Both the position numbers and the translations under genes were made by a program. From contig NGBS01000607.1 in NCBI GenBank assembly GCA_002245135.1, forward strand, positions 53,970-117,969: a stretch of 64,000 nt of DNA, in the 5' to 3' direction. The notes below the pieces were generated by a model that saw only the letters and a program-made list of their open reading frames with translations, was not told where the DNA came from and did not search any database. The DNA comes from Proteromonas lacertae. Taxonomy: Eukaryota > Sar > Bigyra > Opalinata > Proteromonadidae. How positions within the stretch are numbered: the stretch's first letter is position 1; every line of letters starts with the position of its first letter. Positions 52,584 to 63,188 of the stretch are shown piece by piece.

Positions 52584-53549
52584 AATATTTAATTTTTTAA
52601 TAAGATCACAATTACAAATGATAAAGGTCTTCTTACACCTGAGAAATTTTAAAGAATGGTTGTAAAAGCTAGATATTGAAAGCTAAATCGTGAGAGGTAA
52701 ATTGAATATAAAAGAAGTAGCTTTATAATATATGAAAAGATTAGTAGAAGTATATCAATTACAATTCAATAGAGATAACTTCTTTGTAGGTATAAGAAAT
52801 GCTTTAGAAAGCAAATTATCAAAATTCATGATTATAAAACGAGAAGTAGATGATTCTAAATTCTTAACTTATCCAATGGCTAGTAGTTTAATAAATGTAA
52901 GTAAATTATGTTCAAGAAGGTGATAATTTAACAATAATAGAAGCTATGGAAATGTAAAATATGTTGACTTCCTCGAATAGATACAAGATTGCCAAAATTT
53001 AGTTGAATGATTTGTATTTTAAGAAAAATGTTCAATTATCAGTTAGTTATAAATAAATATGTCTTAATGACTTAGTTAAATTGTTTTTATGGGATAAACG
53101 ATTGAAATAGAGCTTAAGATAGTTATTCAGATAGTAAATAAGTCAAACAGTTTAAAAAATAATAGTATTTATTAATTAATTAACAAAAATAAGCCCTAGC
53201 TTCCTATAGGAGGCAGGTGCTCAAATTTTATAAAATATAAAAAAATATTCAAGCCGAGCTTGTGTTATCACACATTATATTTTGAGCATTCTCATCTAAT
53301 AGTAAGATATTTAATAAAAAAACTGGAGATCCTGTGTACAGTTATTATGTACAATAGGTTGGGATCAAAAATGCTCAAATCATTAAAAGATCGTGAAATT
53401 AGACCAAAAAAAAGTTGTGCTATCCCTACCATCTTCTCAGAATCTCTTAATTAAGCAATTATAGTCAAGTAATATAAAATATTAGAGTCAAACTCTAACT
53501 AGATTAGGCGAGTTCAAATTTTGAACACGCGTCTAAACCCAAACTTCCC
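52584..53549 (-). repeat. Right 966-bp arm of the inverted repeat
   Basis: Mirror copy of 49665-50630. The same KRLVEVYQLQFNRDNFFVG frame lies here on the plus strand at 52735-52923. Confidence 0.85.
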
Positions 53550-53704
53550 ATGTAGCTTATATGACAAAGTAAGATTATATTTGCATAACACTCAACGGCG
53601 CATTTAGCTCAAAGGCTCAACACATACGTATTTATCTGTTTAAATTTGTATATTTCACATCTTCTATTAATATAGTTATTACTGAAGGTGAAACAATAGG
53701 AACT

Positions 53705-54318
53705 GTTGTTCCCCGTTGAGTACAACTCCCCGTTGAGCGATTAGAGACTTTAGAAACAAACTAAATGCATATTCTTACTTATTTTGATGAAAAATTGTTA
53801 CTTTTGTACTTATTTTGTCATATAACCTATGTCTGCAATATACTTTTTTGATAATTTTAGTATTGTATATATGAAACGCATTTATTTTTCTTTTTCGTTT
53901 TAGTGTTTCATTCACTACTACAGACTAAAATACATTAAATGAGATGATTAGAATACTTAGATTGTGATTTGAACACGCTTAAAAACCAAAAAATGAAAAT
54001 ATATACAAGCCTCACTCAAGCCAACTTTTTACATTTCTTTTTAGACAGTAATATATTATCGTTCAATAATTCTAATCGTCTCAGTTAATGTATTTTAGTC
54101 TGTAGTAGTGAATGAAACACTAAAACGAAAAAGAAAAATAAATGCGTTTCATATATACAATACTAAAATTATCAAAAAAGTATATTGCAGACATAGGTTA
54201 TATGACAAAATAAGTACAAAAGTAACAATTTTTCATCAAAATAAGTAAGAATATGCATTTAGTTTGTTTCTAAAGTCTCTAATCGCTCAACGGGGAGTTG
54301 TACTGAACGGGGAACAAC
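53705..54318. mobile_element. 614-bp hairpin (foldback) element with 6-bp target duplication
   Basis: Arms of about 235 bp (53705-53940 and ~54083-54318) are reverse complements with only a few mismatches, separated by ~140 bp. Tips read GTTGTTCCCCGTTGAG. AGGAAC flanks both ends (53698-53703 and 54319-54324). The loop contains a CAAGCC...CAAGCCAA motif (54006-54024) also found inside the element at 48526-49149. No coding capacity. Confidence 0.75.
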
Positions 54319-54398
54319 AGGAACGATTCTATTCAAATATTAAGTAATAACCATTGAATTACTATTTGATAGAGAAATAATATTTAGTGTAGCAAATC

Positions 54399-54524
54399 AT
54401 TAACCCAGATGAAGCTGTTGCTTATGGCGCAACAGTACAAGCTGCTCTTTTAACTGGTGCTGATAAAGGAGGAAAATTAGATGAATTGTTATTGGATTAT
54501 GCAATAGAAATAAAAAAGTATTAA
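54399..54524 (+). pseudogene. Hsp70 fragment
   Basis: An isolated stretch encodes [20 protein letters not shown] and LDELLLDYA, the conserved late ATPase-domain region of Hsp70. Neither the upstream ATPase nor the downstream substrate-binding domain is present, and stops surround it. It is a relic; the hairpin element next to it may have broken the gene. Confidence 0.8.
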
Positions 54525-55552
54525 GATATAATTATAAATAGTCTTAATTATAGAAGAAATTGAAAGAATGAATGTAAATTAGATAATAAAAGAATAATAT
54601 AGAAATCAATAAACAAAATATTAACATAATAATAGTGTTATACATATTTTTCACAGATTATTTTAATTATCCTATCAGAATCCTCGTTATATAAATTATA
54701 ATTTTATGCTTTAATAATTCTATTACATTATTATCCTTCATTACTTGTATTGAATCATTGAGCATTAGTGACAATATTATATATATTACAAAGTAACATA
54801 TGTATGGACGCCTTGGGGTGGAGAGTAAAATAATATATGTATAAAAAATTGGTTGATTATATATGTTTATTAGTAATAACTATTATAATTTAAATGTTGT
54901 ATATAGTTTTAATATATCAAGTATTTATCATGCTTATAAACTATGAAGGTGAATATACAATTTGTTTTGTTAATGAAAAAGTTTGAATATAAAAGAGTGT
55001 TGGCTTGAATATCTGTTTGATACTTTCTTAATATTTTCCTAAAATTCTATGTTATCTGCTCAATATTTTCGACATATTGATTATTTTGGGATTAGCATCC
55101 CCAAAAAACTTATGCAATAAACAAAAATGTAATATGAACTTTTAGGTAAAAAACAGTTCATATTACACAGTTTTGACTATACTATTTTTGACCATTCTAT
55201 TTATATACCTACATTAAATATCTCTAATATTGGAAATATTTTATTTCATAAATTTAAACCATGTATAAATCACTTCCTTTAGTCTAAATATTAGAAAAAC
55301 AATCTTATAACAATTATAATTGTTTTATTGATTAAGAAAGTGATTTACAAAGAAAATAATTTATATTTATAAAGAAAAAAGTAACTAGATATAAAATTAA
55401 CAAAACATTTACGCTTTGTAGAATTGTAATATACATTCACTGTTATTCAGATTATTCTCCATTCAATAGTAATTTAATTTAGAGATTTTTTCTAATATAT
55501 CTTCGAATTCTCACTTTTGAAATATCTCCTTTGATTTCAATAATATTAAAAA
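54525..55552. other. Gene-free AT-rich stretch
   Basis: No coding sequence or RNA gene seen. It contains a TTGGCTTGA motif (55000-55009) shared with nearby elements, an 11-bp inverted pair GTAATATGAAC...GTTCATATTAC (about 55128-55165) and a looser inverted pair around AAATCACTTCCTTT (about 55266) and AAGTGATTT (about 55340). Confidence 0.5.
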
Positions 55553-56269
55553 ATGATATATATCTATATCTTTACTATAATATTATTAATTTACATATTA
55601 ACAACCTTAAAGTCAACTAGTACATATGTTGTGATAAGCTCTTGTCCTAAAAATGATATAATTAACATAAATATATCTTTAATTCCTTATAAAGCTATAA
55701 TCTTAAAATGCAATAAAACAACAAACTTTAAGGACTCAAAAGAAGCTGGATTAATGTTAGATTTTATTATAAAAACGTATAATGAAAGAAGAAGAAGAAA
55801 ATATATCTTCATTCATGATCATATTTTATCATGGCATCATAGTGTCAGTATATATGACAGATTAAATTATTTGAAAAAGATAAAATATATTGAAAATGTT
55901 CAATTTAGCGGAATTTATTGTGTATATATTGCATTTGGTAGGAAAAGAATCTATGACAGAAACTTTAATACAACATATGAAGTAGACAAATATATGAGGA
56001 AAAAAGGATATACAAATATATCATTATATCAATTATATGTCGAAAAACATTATTTTCCTTGTTGCGCAACTTTTGTTGTTGATGATAGTAGGATAAAGAA
56101 ACATCCAAAAAAATTTTACATAAACTTAAGAAATGGAATAAGAAATTATGTTAATAGTAATGTTAAAAATAATGGTCTATCAGCTAACTATATAGAATAC
56201 TTGTGGAGTATTATTTTTGGGATATATAATATACCAATTCCACCTGATTGTAATGTTTCAAGTTTTTAA
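55553..56269 (+). CDS. DUF3431-like type-II membrane protein (putative glycan-related)
   Basis: 238 residues with an N-terminal signal anchor (MIYIYIFTIILLIYILTTL). Family traits are KEAGLMLDFIIKTYNERRR, YIFIHDHILSWHHS, FPCCATFVVDDSRIKKHP followed by KFYINLRN, and NYIEYLWSIIFGI; this order (PCC-F-V-R-I-P-FY, then EYLW-IFG) is that of the DUF3431 family. The biochemical activity of that family is not established. It leads a series of Golgi-style single-exon genes, which suggests a role in surface glycan assembly. Confidence 0.7.
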   Translation: MIYIYIFTIILLIYILTTLKSTSTYVVISSCPKNDIININISLIPYKAIILKCNKTTNFKDSKEAGLMLDFIIKTYNERRRRKYIFIHDHILSWHHSVSIYDRLNYLKKIKYIENVQFSGIYCVYIAFGRKRIYDRNFNTTYEVDKYMRKKGYTNISLYQLYVEKHYFPCCATFVVDDSRIKKHPKKFYINLRNGIRNYVNSNVKNNGLSANYIEYLWSIIFGIYNIPIPPDCNVSSF

Positions 56270-56419
56270 TAGTTTTTAGATAATCAAGATTTGCTGACTT
56301 ATTATCAAAACTTTTAATGAAATATGCTCTTTTATTTGTTAAATTTCATATATTTATAATAGAGTATGTTTATTTTGTCTTGCAATTGATATAAGAACAT
56401 ATATAAATTAGTATTTTTT

Positions 56420-58560
56420 CAATGGTCTTAACAAGCGTTATTAGCAAGTCCATGTATATAGTATATAAATGGGACTCAGGCCCTTTGTGCCAGAGTCCTA
56501 ACGAGTTTTCTAGGGGTTCTTCCCTTTCTAGATTCAGAGCTGGCTATTACGGGGTCTTCTTTCCTACAGGATTCCTCTTACAGGATGATCTTCAAGGAGT
56601 ATTCTACGAGAAGAACTCTTCCAAAGAAAAGTTCATCTACAGAACCATGGAAACCAATTGTAAAGACTAGGATGATTCTACGATTCCTTTAATGGTTCCT
56701 TTTTTAAGATTCACTTCAGTCATATATTTCTTGGCCGATCTTAAACTTTCACTACTTATCGTTTCCTATGATGTTTTATCTCTGGCTATTATTTATTGAA
56801 CTTCTCCTACTCCTTGATTTTCATCGTGTATTGTAATGAGCTGCAATCAATCTCCTGATACTTCATCCAGTCCTTTACCTGACGATAATCACCTTGCTAT
56901 ACTTCTCCGAGATAGCTATCCTTGTAAGTTCATCAGCAGTATGGAGGAGAAGACCGTGAACACCTTGAGTATGAACTTTAGCTTTGTTGTTTACGGGAGT
57001 GTTTACTCCTTCGATCGATCATCTTCCGATGGTTTCATCAAGGTTGAGTTGAATAATGTAAGGCCGGTGCAATGGCCAGGCTGTTTCATCAGTCCTTTAT
57101 CAACTCCTTGAAGGATGTGCTTACGATGTCTTTGGATCTATTTGAGGTTATTGAGTATGATCATTAGGTGCTCTCCTACGACTCCCTTGACTTCAACATG
57201 ATGGAGCTACTTACCAGTCCTGATCAACCTATGAAGGACATAGAGCAAGAGACTTCTTCGGACTCTTCTTACTTAGTTCATCCTTGCTTCTATGTTCTGG
57301 AGTACTGTTAGTTAGAAGACCTCGTTAAAGTCATCTTCTGCTTCTGATAAGTTGTCTTGTTGGGTTGTTGCTTCTTCCGAGGGTTTACTATCTCGGGAGT
57401 TGTCTTCTCTTGGTAAGTTGTCATGAACAGATACTGATACTTCCATCTTGAGCTTCATCCTCTTGCTAAGTGCTTTTCTTTGGTTGTGTTTAGTTAAGAA
57501 CACCTCGTAGCTGTAAGGTAGTATCGGGAATGGAGTCTTGTTGTGATCCTTTGGCTCCTTAATTGTACTTGTAAGGTTAAGGACTTCAATAGATAATCAG
57601 CGATGGACTTTATCTCCACAGCCTTCATTATTTCCTCCTGGTTGTTGATATTCCTTGGTAATCTCTTTGAAGTACTCCTCCATCTCCTTGGTAAGTGCGA
57701 GATATTCCTTAGCTGACTCCTGATCGATGCATCGTATGTAGTACTTAGTATTGAACTTACGCTTCTTTGAAGTTGCTTCCGAAGCCTTACCCTTTACCTT
57801 CTCCTTATGCTCTTTCAGCTCTTGTTGTTCCTTCTCGACCTTGATGATCAATGCTTCTAACTCATCCCTGGAAAGCTTCGCAAGACTACTAGGATCAATA
57901 TTGCTAGCCATGATAATTTTACTTATCAGCGATTGCAAGAAAAGCACGACTATGGAGTTCTCGAAGTGTTGACTTCTTGGCATTCTCCATGCTCTTCAGA
58001 AACGTGGAAACCCCCGTGGTTTCTACCGTCTAGCAGCCTCATTTTTCTCGGACGATTGTTGAGAATTGGAACAGTTTACCTAGGTGATTTATAAGGCATT
58101 GTAACTTACCTCTAGGAAGCTCCCGAGATTGCTTATCATTATCTTCAAGGACCCTTGAGAAATCCACAACTAGCTAGAACCTCCTGGAGTTACCATTTGG
58201 TAACTTGTTAACAATTGTAAAGTCCCTGTTCTACGATGAGGTTCACGATTCTATTAAAAGCCCTTACAAGTTCACTATCGTAACCAACACTTCTAGATAG
58301 CTTCTAGGAGTCCTGTAAAAGGAATCGCGTAGGAGGAATCCCGTAGTTAGTTTACGTAAATGGGACCATGGCTCTTTGTGTCAGAATCCCATTTATATAC
58401 TATATATCCATGATCTTAACAAGGAGAGCATCAGCCAGTTCTGCATAGAGGCAAGAGCAAGTAACATCGATACTCCGAAAGAGATCACTGCAATCATAGT
58501 CATTCAGATGCTTTTCAATGGCCTTGTCAAGACAATTAAGTAAATAGGACTATGCCCAAT
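56420..58560. mobile_element. Higher-GC insertion of possible retroelement origin
   Basis: This ~2.1-kb stretch is visibly richer in G and C than all its surroundings and uses different words. A 35-40 base sequence, ATGGGAC...GGC(C/T)CTTTGTG(C/T)CAGA(G/A)TCC, occurs near both ends (about 56468-56494 and 58348-58372) in direct orientation, and is itself partly palindromic. A TATATAGTATATAAATGGGA block at 56454-56473 recurs inverted at about 58389-58410. Several truncated frames inside, one with coiled-coil character, fit a decayed retrotransposon. No reverse transcriptase is present. Confidence 0.5.
57597..57911 (-). CDS. Coiled-coil protein in the high-GC insertion (gag-like?)
   Basis: Start placed at 57911 (MASNIDPSSLAKLSRDELEALI). 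104 residues: a Glu/Lys coiled coil (VEKEQQELKEHKEKVKGKA), a basic KKRKFNTKYYIRCIDQ and a C-terminal QQPGGNNEGCGDK. It resembles the N-terminal part of retrotransposon gag-type proteins by general character only. Codon use differs strongly from host genes. A second fragment on the same strand (57312-57503) may be a downstream remnant. Confidence 0.35.
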   Translation of the reverse strand: MASNIDPSSLAKLSRDELEALIIKVEKEQQELKEHKEKVKGKASEATSKKRKFNTKYYIRCIDQESAKEYLALTKEMEEYFKEITKEYQQPGGNNEGCGDKVHR

Positions 58561-58913
58561 ATTCCTTTTATATACATTATATGGTGATGAATAATTTCTT
58601 TAATGATATTTGGATTATTTTTGGTAATGAATATAATGAAAAAAATTAGTATAAAATAGTTAGTAACTATAAGTTTTTTAACATGCAAAGAATTGACTTT
58701 ACTAATTAATTATTTAGCAAAACACACTGTTTTCAAATGATTTTACTCTTCTAATTCCTTTCATATTTACAAGGGTCAATTTTTATTTAATTTTTTCAAA
58801 TTCTATTTAAATTTACTGATATAGATTCGATATTATTATAACTTTGCATTTTTTTACCGGATTAAAGCAACAACTACAGTTTGTGAAAATAAATTTCACC
58901 TTTTACTATATAA
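58561..58913. other. AT-rich spacer without visible genes
   Basis: No coding sequence, repeat or RNA seen between the high-GC insertion and the galactosyltransferase gene. Confidence 0.5.
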
Positions 58914-58916
58914 TCA

Positions 58917-59876
58917 TTATTCAAAATATGAAGATAAATTATATATTTTACAATTTTTAAATAAAATTTCAATATCTTCTGGTTTGTATGAATGAGATGT
59001 AAAAGATTTAATATATTCTGAACAATTTAATTTACTATTAATAGTAATTTTATTTAAATTTATCATAGTTATATTCTTTATTTTGCATATAATACCTAAA
59101 TGAACATCTTCACGATAAACTAATGGCCTATATATCTTTGCTGTTTTGTATATTTCGTTTAGTGAAAAATAATCAATGATAGTAAATCTTCCAATTATAT
59201 AAGATGGTCCATAAAGCTCTGAATATGAAAAATAAGGAATATAAGAAGAGTGTTTTGGATTTCTATCAACTTTAAATTTTTTCATTTTTGTGCCTAAAAT
59301 TGCTTTTGTGTTTAAATAATTCTTTACTAATAATTGTTTTATGTTGTAGAGATTAGGAACTACATCTCGATCTATTTTCATATAAAATTTAAATTTGATT
59401 CTACTTTCAACAATCCACGAAATTGCTAATATAGTAAGTAAAGTTAGATTCAGAAAACTATTTATAAAATTAAACTGAATTATATCATTATAAATTATTA
59501 ATTCATGATTTATTAAATTGTTATTATAATTTTCACTATATCCCATAAAGAAGTATAATAATGAATTACTTAAATTATTACCCCATGTTTTTCTTATTAT
59601 CATTCGATTACAATAATCGTATGGTGCTACGGGAACAAAAATAAATAGGAAAGTTTGATTAATTAGTATTTTTGGAGAAAAAATACATTTAAATATATTT
59701 GGATCTGATATATTTAATTTATCTTTTGGATAAGGTGGATCATGTTGCTCTTCTATTTTATATATTTTCTTATTGATATTAATATAGAGGGTTTTAGTAA
59801 TTATAATTAAAATTAATAGCAGTAATATATATGAAAGTATAGAGATAATTTTATATAAATTAAGGCAATGGTCCAA
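58917..59876 (-). CDS. GT31 beta-1,3-galactosyltransferase-like enzyme
   Basis: 319 residues, type-II membrane topology (hydrophobic segment at residues 10-31, IISILSYILLLLILIIITKTLYI). Family motifs: NRMIIRKTWGNN (RxxIRxTWG), KFYMKIDRDVVPNL (the DxD metal site, here DRD), YGPSYIIG and VYREDVHLGIIC (EDV-G). These enzymes add beta-1,3-linked galactose or GlcNAc from UDP-sugars in the Golgi. Single exon and intact. Confidence 0.82.
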   Translation of the reverse strand: MDHCLNLYKIISILSYILLLLILIIITKTLYININKKIYKIEEQHDPPYPKDKLNISDPNIFKCIFSPKILINQTFLFIFVPVAPYDYCNRMIIRKTWGNNLSNSLLYFFMGYSENYNNNLINHELIIYNDIIQFNFINSFLNLTLLTILAISWIVESRIKFKFYMKIDRDVVPNLYNIKQLLVKNYLNTKAILGTKMKKFKVDRNPKHSSYIPYFSYSELYGPSYIIGRFTIIDYFSLNEIYKTAKIYRPLVYREDVHLGIICKIKNITMINLNKITINSKLNCSEYIKSFTSHSYKPEDIEILFKNCKIYNLSSYFE

Positions 59877-60084
59877 ATTAAGAGCTTTATCTCAAGCTCA
59901 TAAATATAAATTCGTTACTAATTTGAAACGTATTTTTTAAATGGGCAAAAAATACTTATGGTCCAAATTACAAAATAATAAAAATTCAATTCAATATACA
60001 AATTAATACTATATATATATAGCTATTAAGGTTAAATTTAGTATTATATTTACTATATAATTTTGATTATGGTATTTACATAAT

Positions 60085-61095
60085 ATGATAGAAACATTTA
60101 TTGTTTTATTTATATTATTTATATATATTTATTATATAAATTATAAAGTTAGTAATATAAATATATATATTGGTAATTCATTTAAGAATTATTACTCACT
60201 ACCTTTAAATCCATTAACATGTAGTAGTAAAAGAAGAAAGTATAAGTGCACATTTAATAATTTGGAAAATATAAAGTATCATGCATCAATTTATAATGGT
60301 AACAGAAAGTTACCGTTAAAGCCAAATACTTCTTACAATATAGTAATGACAACTGAAAAATTAAGTCAAGTTAAATATATGAAAAATATAGGAGAAGGAA
60401 AATCTAATCATTATCAACTAGCAGTAGATTACAGATTATTTAATAATAAGTGGCATATATCCATTCCAATATATTATAATATATCTGAATTTGTATATAC
60501 AAGCAATAAAAACTTTAAAAATATATATTCATTTATGAGAAGAAAAAACAACATAGTTTATATTCAAAAAGTAAAGTATGAGAATAGACAATACATTGTT
60601 AATGAAATAATGAATTATTATGATGTTGATTCATATGGAAATGATATGAATAATAAAAAATGGCCTGATTATTTATCTAAAATTAAAAAAATAGAAGTAT
60701 TAAAGGAATATAAATTTTGTTTAAGTATTGAAAATTCTGTGATAACATGGGAAAAGGGTACAAAATTTGAAGCTGCTTCGATTAATAATGATTATGTAAC
60801 TGAGAAGTTAACTGATTGTTTTTTAGCTGGATGTATTCCTATATATTTTGGTGCTAAAAATATAGATGAATTTCTTCCTAATTCTAAATCAATTATCAAT
60901 CTAAGCAAATTTAGTTCTATTAAAAATTTAACTAATTATATAAATGTAATAAAAGACAACATAACATTGCTAGATCAACATATATTATGGCATAAACGCT
61001 ATTCTAAAGAATGGTATTATAGGTTTAAAGATATATATTCTTTTAACTATTGTAAAATATGTGATTATGTCAAAAAAAATGTTAAGAAATTATAA
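60085..61095 (+). CDS. GT10 alpha-1,3-fucosyltransferase-like enzyme
   Basis: 336 residues with an N-terminal membrane anchor (MIETFIVLFILFIYIYYIN). The C-terminal half has the GT10 signature: YKFCLSIENS, then NNDYVTEKLTDCFLAGCIPIYFGA, then NIDEFLPNSKSIIN. GT10 enzymes transfer fucose from GDP-fucose. The N-terminal half is divergent. Intact single exon, 33 bases before the next gene on the same strand. Confidence 0.88.
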   Translation: MIETFIVLFILFIYIYYINYKVSNINIYIGNSFKNYYSLPLNPLTCSSKRRKYKCTFNNLENIKYHASIYNGNRKLPLKPNTSYNIVMTTEKLSQVKYMKNIGEGKSNHYQLAVDYRLFNNKWHISIPIYYNISEFVYTSNKNFKNIYSFMRRKNNIVYIQKVKYENRQYIVNEIMNYYDVDSYGNDMNNKKWPDYLSKIKKIEVLKEYKFCLSIENSVITWEKGTKFEAASINNDYVTEKLTDCFLAGCIPIYFGAKNIDEFLPNSKSIINLSKFSSIKNLTNYINVIKDNITLLDQHILWHKRYSKEWYYRFKDIYSFNYCKICDYVKKNVKKL

Positions 61096-61127
61096 TATAG
61101 AAGATAAAAAAGCAGAGAGAATTATAT

Positions 61128-61946
61128 ATGATAACATATTTTTATATTATTTCAATTATATGTATTATATATTATAAATTAAATGAAAATAAAGAATGTG
61201 TAATTACTACAGCTTCATCTTCTAATCACGAATATTCATTATTAAACTTAATATATACTTTTAATCTCCATATTAGGAAGTGTTATTTAATTCTATGGGA
61301 TTTAGGTTTATCATATAATATACTAAATGTTATTTCTAACCATACAAAATATAATAAGAATATAGTTATTAATTATTTTAAATACAGCTACTACCCTCAA
61401 TATTTTAACATAAACATTGATGCAGGAAAATATGCATGGAAAGCTATAATTATTTCTAAAACTTATTATATGTATAGAAAACCTTTATTATGGATAGACA
61501 GTGGATGTAACATATCTGGATCATTAGATCATATATTTAACCATATAAGAAAGAATAAAATTTGGTCAGAAAGTGTATCTCACAGTTTAGAAAAATATAC
61601 ACATATAGGGATGATTGAATTTTTCAATGTAACTAATGCAATAACAAATAAAGCATCTTGTTCAGGCGCAGCAATTGCTCTAATGTACCCATCATCAGAA
61701 GTAGACAAATTAATCAACAAATGGATTATGTGTTCATTCACAATATCTTGTATTGCACCAGAAGGTTCAAATATGCATAATCACAGATATGATCAAAGTG
61801 CATTTTCTATTATAGCTTATAAGTTAGGTTTTTTTAATATATGCACAACATTTGGTGAAAATAATATAACAACCCATTATGAAACTGATAAACAATTTAT
61901 AATTAAGAAAAATAATTTAATTAATTGTTTAATTAACCAAATATAA
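61128..61946 (+). CDS. Putative glycosyltransferase (DUF1647-like)
   Basis: 272 residues with an N-terminal anchor (MITYFYIISIICIIYYKL). Traits: CVITTASSSNHEYSLLNLIYT, CYLILWDLGLS, YFNINIDAGKYAWKAIIIS, RKPLLWIDSGCNI (a DxG/DSG acidic site after a hydrophobic strand) and NMHNHRYDQSAFSIIAYKLG. The ordering matches DUF1647-type nucleotide-sugar-transferase-like proteins. Donor and acceptor are unknown. Its spacing from the GT10 gene suggests co-expression. Confidence 0.6.
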   Translation: MITYFYIISIICIIYYKLNENKECVITTASSSNHEYSLLNLIYTFNLHIRKCYLILWDLGLSYNILNVISNHTKYNKNIVINYFKYSYYPQYFNINIDAGKYAWKAIIISKTYYMYRKPLLWIDSGCNISGSLDHIFNHIRKNKIWSESVSHSLEKYTHIGMIEFFNVTNAITNKASCSGAAIALMYPSSEVDKLINKWIMCSFTISCIAPEGSNMHNHRYDQSAFSIIAYKLGFFNICTTFGENNITTHYETDKQFIIKKNNLINCLINQI

Positions 61947-62099
61947 TATTCTTATAATATAGCTAATTCTATTTACACTCTACTAAGTATATTTTTCTAA
62001 TACCCTTTTAAAAATTGAATTAATTAGCTAATATTATAATTCATTATTATAATAATTTCAATATTGCAATTATCAAGAAATAAAGCAATTATTCAATTT

Positions 62100-63023
62100 C
62101 TATTTATATAAGTCATAATGCAAGGAGCAATTACCAAAATATTTATATAGTTTTAAATTGTTTCTTCCTATATTATTAGCAAACAGACTGACTAAGCTAA
62201 AAGAACTACATCTTGTTAATACTAAATATTTACATCTGCTCAATATATAATAATCTGTGATTGCTTCAATGGCACAAGTATTATTTTCATATAATAGTCC
62301 GTATCCTGAATTGCATATAGAGTTATTGTTATAAAATAAGTTTGCAACTGTTTTTTGAAATTCATATTTTACATTTGGAGAATCAGAACTTATGAATACA
62401 TCTAATGTATTTTGATTAATTTGTATAGATTCTTTAATTTTTAATATATCTTTATATTTTAAATAGTGTAGTATATACTCTTTTCCATCTGCCTTTCCAG
62501 TTCTAATATGAACTCCAATGTTATAGACTCTCTTTATATTTATATTTATCTTAGATGTAATTCTGTCACTTACTTTCAAAAAGTACGATGATATTCTATA
62601 AGCAAGCTGATTCATCATATTGTTTAGATTATTATTAAATATTATCACGCCTTTTTTTATTAAATAATTTCTAATATTTTCATTTAATATAACGCTTTTA
62701 ATGGCATAGAAATGTCCATGAAAGGTAATATTACAAATATACATTCTTTTATCTAATTTTAAAGGAAAATCGAAATACCACCATAAACTATCCCAATTTG
62801 ATATTTTTAATGAATAATAATAAGATATACCATATGCAAGAGAGCTAATTAATCCTAATAGTTTGTTTCCAAGTCCACATGACTTCTTCGGAATGTATTT
62901 TATTCTTTTAATAGAAATATCATTGTTTGATATGTAAATGTATTTATCAAAATGATTGTTATAGTCTGCCTTTTCTAATTTAGGATTATAAGTATTATAA
63001 ATTATAAAAATAATATTAAAACA
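62100..63023 (-). CDS. Fucosyltransferase-like protein (Fut8/GT11-like), 5' end disturbed
   Basis: The open frame on the minus strand extends from a stop at 63024-63026 to 62100. Upstream of the first ATG (62744) it already contains KSCGLGNKLLGLISSLAYGI, a typical fucosyltransferase start (GLGN-L), so the gene begins further upstream. Downstream are NIGVHIRTGKADG, DVFISSDSPNV and DYYILSRCKYLVLTRCSSFS, the GDP-fucose-binding pattern. A membrane-anchor-like stretch (ALYYCNVLILFL) lies in another frame just beyond an A-run at 63006-63010 (T-run on the coding strand), pointing to a one-base slip there. Confidence 0.7.
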   Translation of the reverse strand, partial: CFNIIFIIYNTYNPKLEKADYNNHFDKYIYISNNDISIKRIKYIPKKSCGLGNKLLGLISSLAYGISYYYSLKISNWDSLWWYFDFPLKLDKRMYICNITFHGHFYAIKSVILNENIRNYLIKKGVIIFNNNLNNMMNQLAYRISSYFLKVSDRITSKININIKRVYNIGVHIRTGKADGKEYILHYLKYKDILKIKESIQINQNTLDVFISSDSPNVKYEFQKTVANLFYNNNSICNSGYGLLYENNTCAIEAITDYYILSRCKYLVLTRCSSFSLVSLFANNIGRNNLKLYKYFGNCSLHYDLYK

Positions 63024-63188
63024 TTACAGTAATATAATGCATTTATTTCAATATGATATATAGACATAATGTTATTAAAAATAAACCAACTAGTGTATTT
63101 ATACATTTTTATAAATAGAATCATTATTAGTGGATGCTTTTTATATTATTAATAAAGATACAAGTTACATATTCCTAATCTTGTTGAA

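Larger units (their letters stand above)
49665..53549. mobile_element. 3.9-kb element with 966-bp perfect-looking inverted arms
   Basis: The arms 49665-50630 and 52584-53549 are reverse complements of equal length as far as I can read. They begin GGGAAGTTTGGGTTTAGACG and share the same short reading frames in mirror image (for example 49760-49954 minus and 53260-53454 plus). The spacer (50631-52583) holds decayed coding sequence on both strands. I find no clean target duplication and no transposase. A long-armed foldback or captured-gene element is the best description; an inverted segmental duplication is the alternative. Confidence 0.7.

Noticed and set aside
49665-53549. Polinton- or Helitron-like autonomous element
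   Set aside because: No polymerase, Rep/helicase or transposase motif is present, and all internal frames are decayed.
56422-57111. Two plus-strand frames in the high-GC island as genes
   Set aside because: No recognisable domains, no host codon use, and one overlaps the terminal repeated sequence. They are probably chance or remnant frames.
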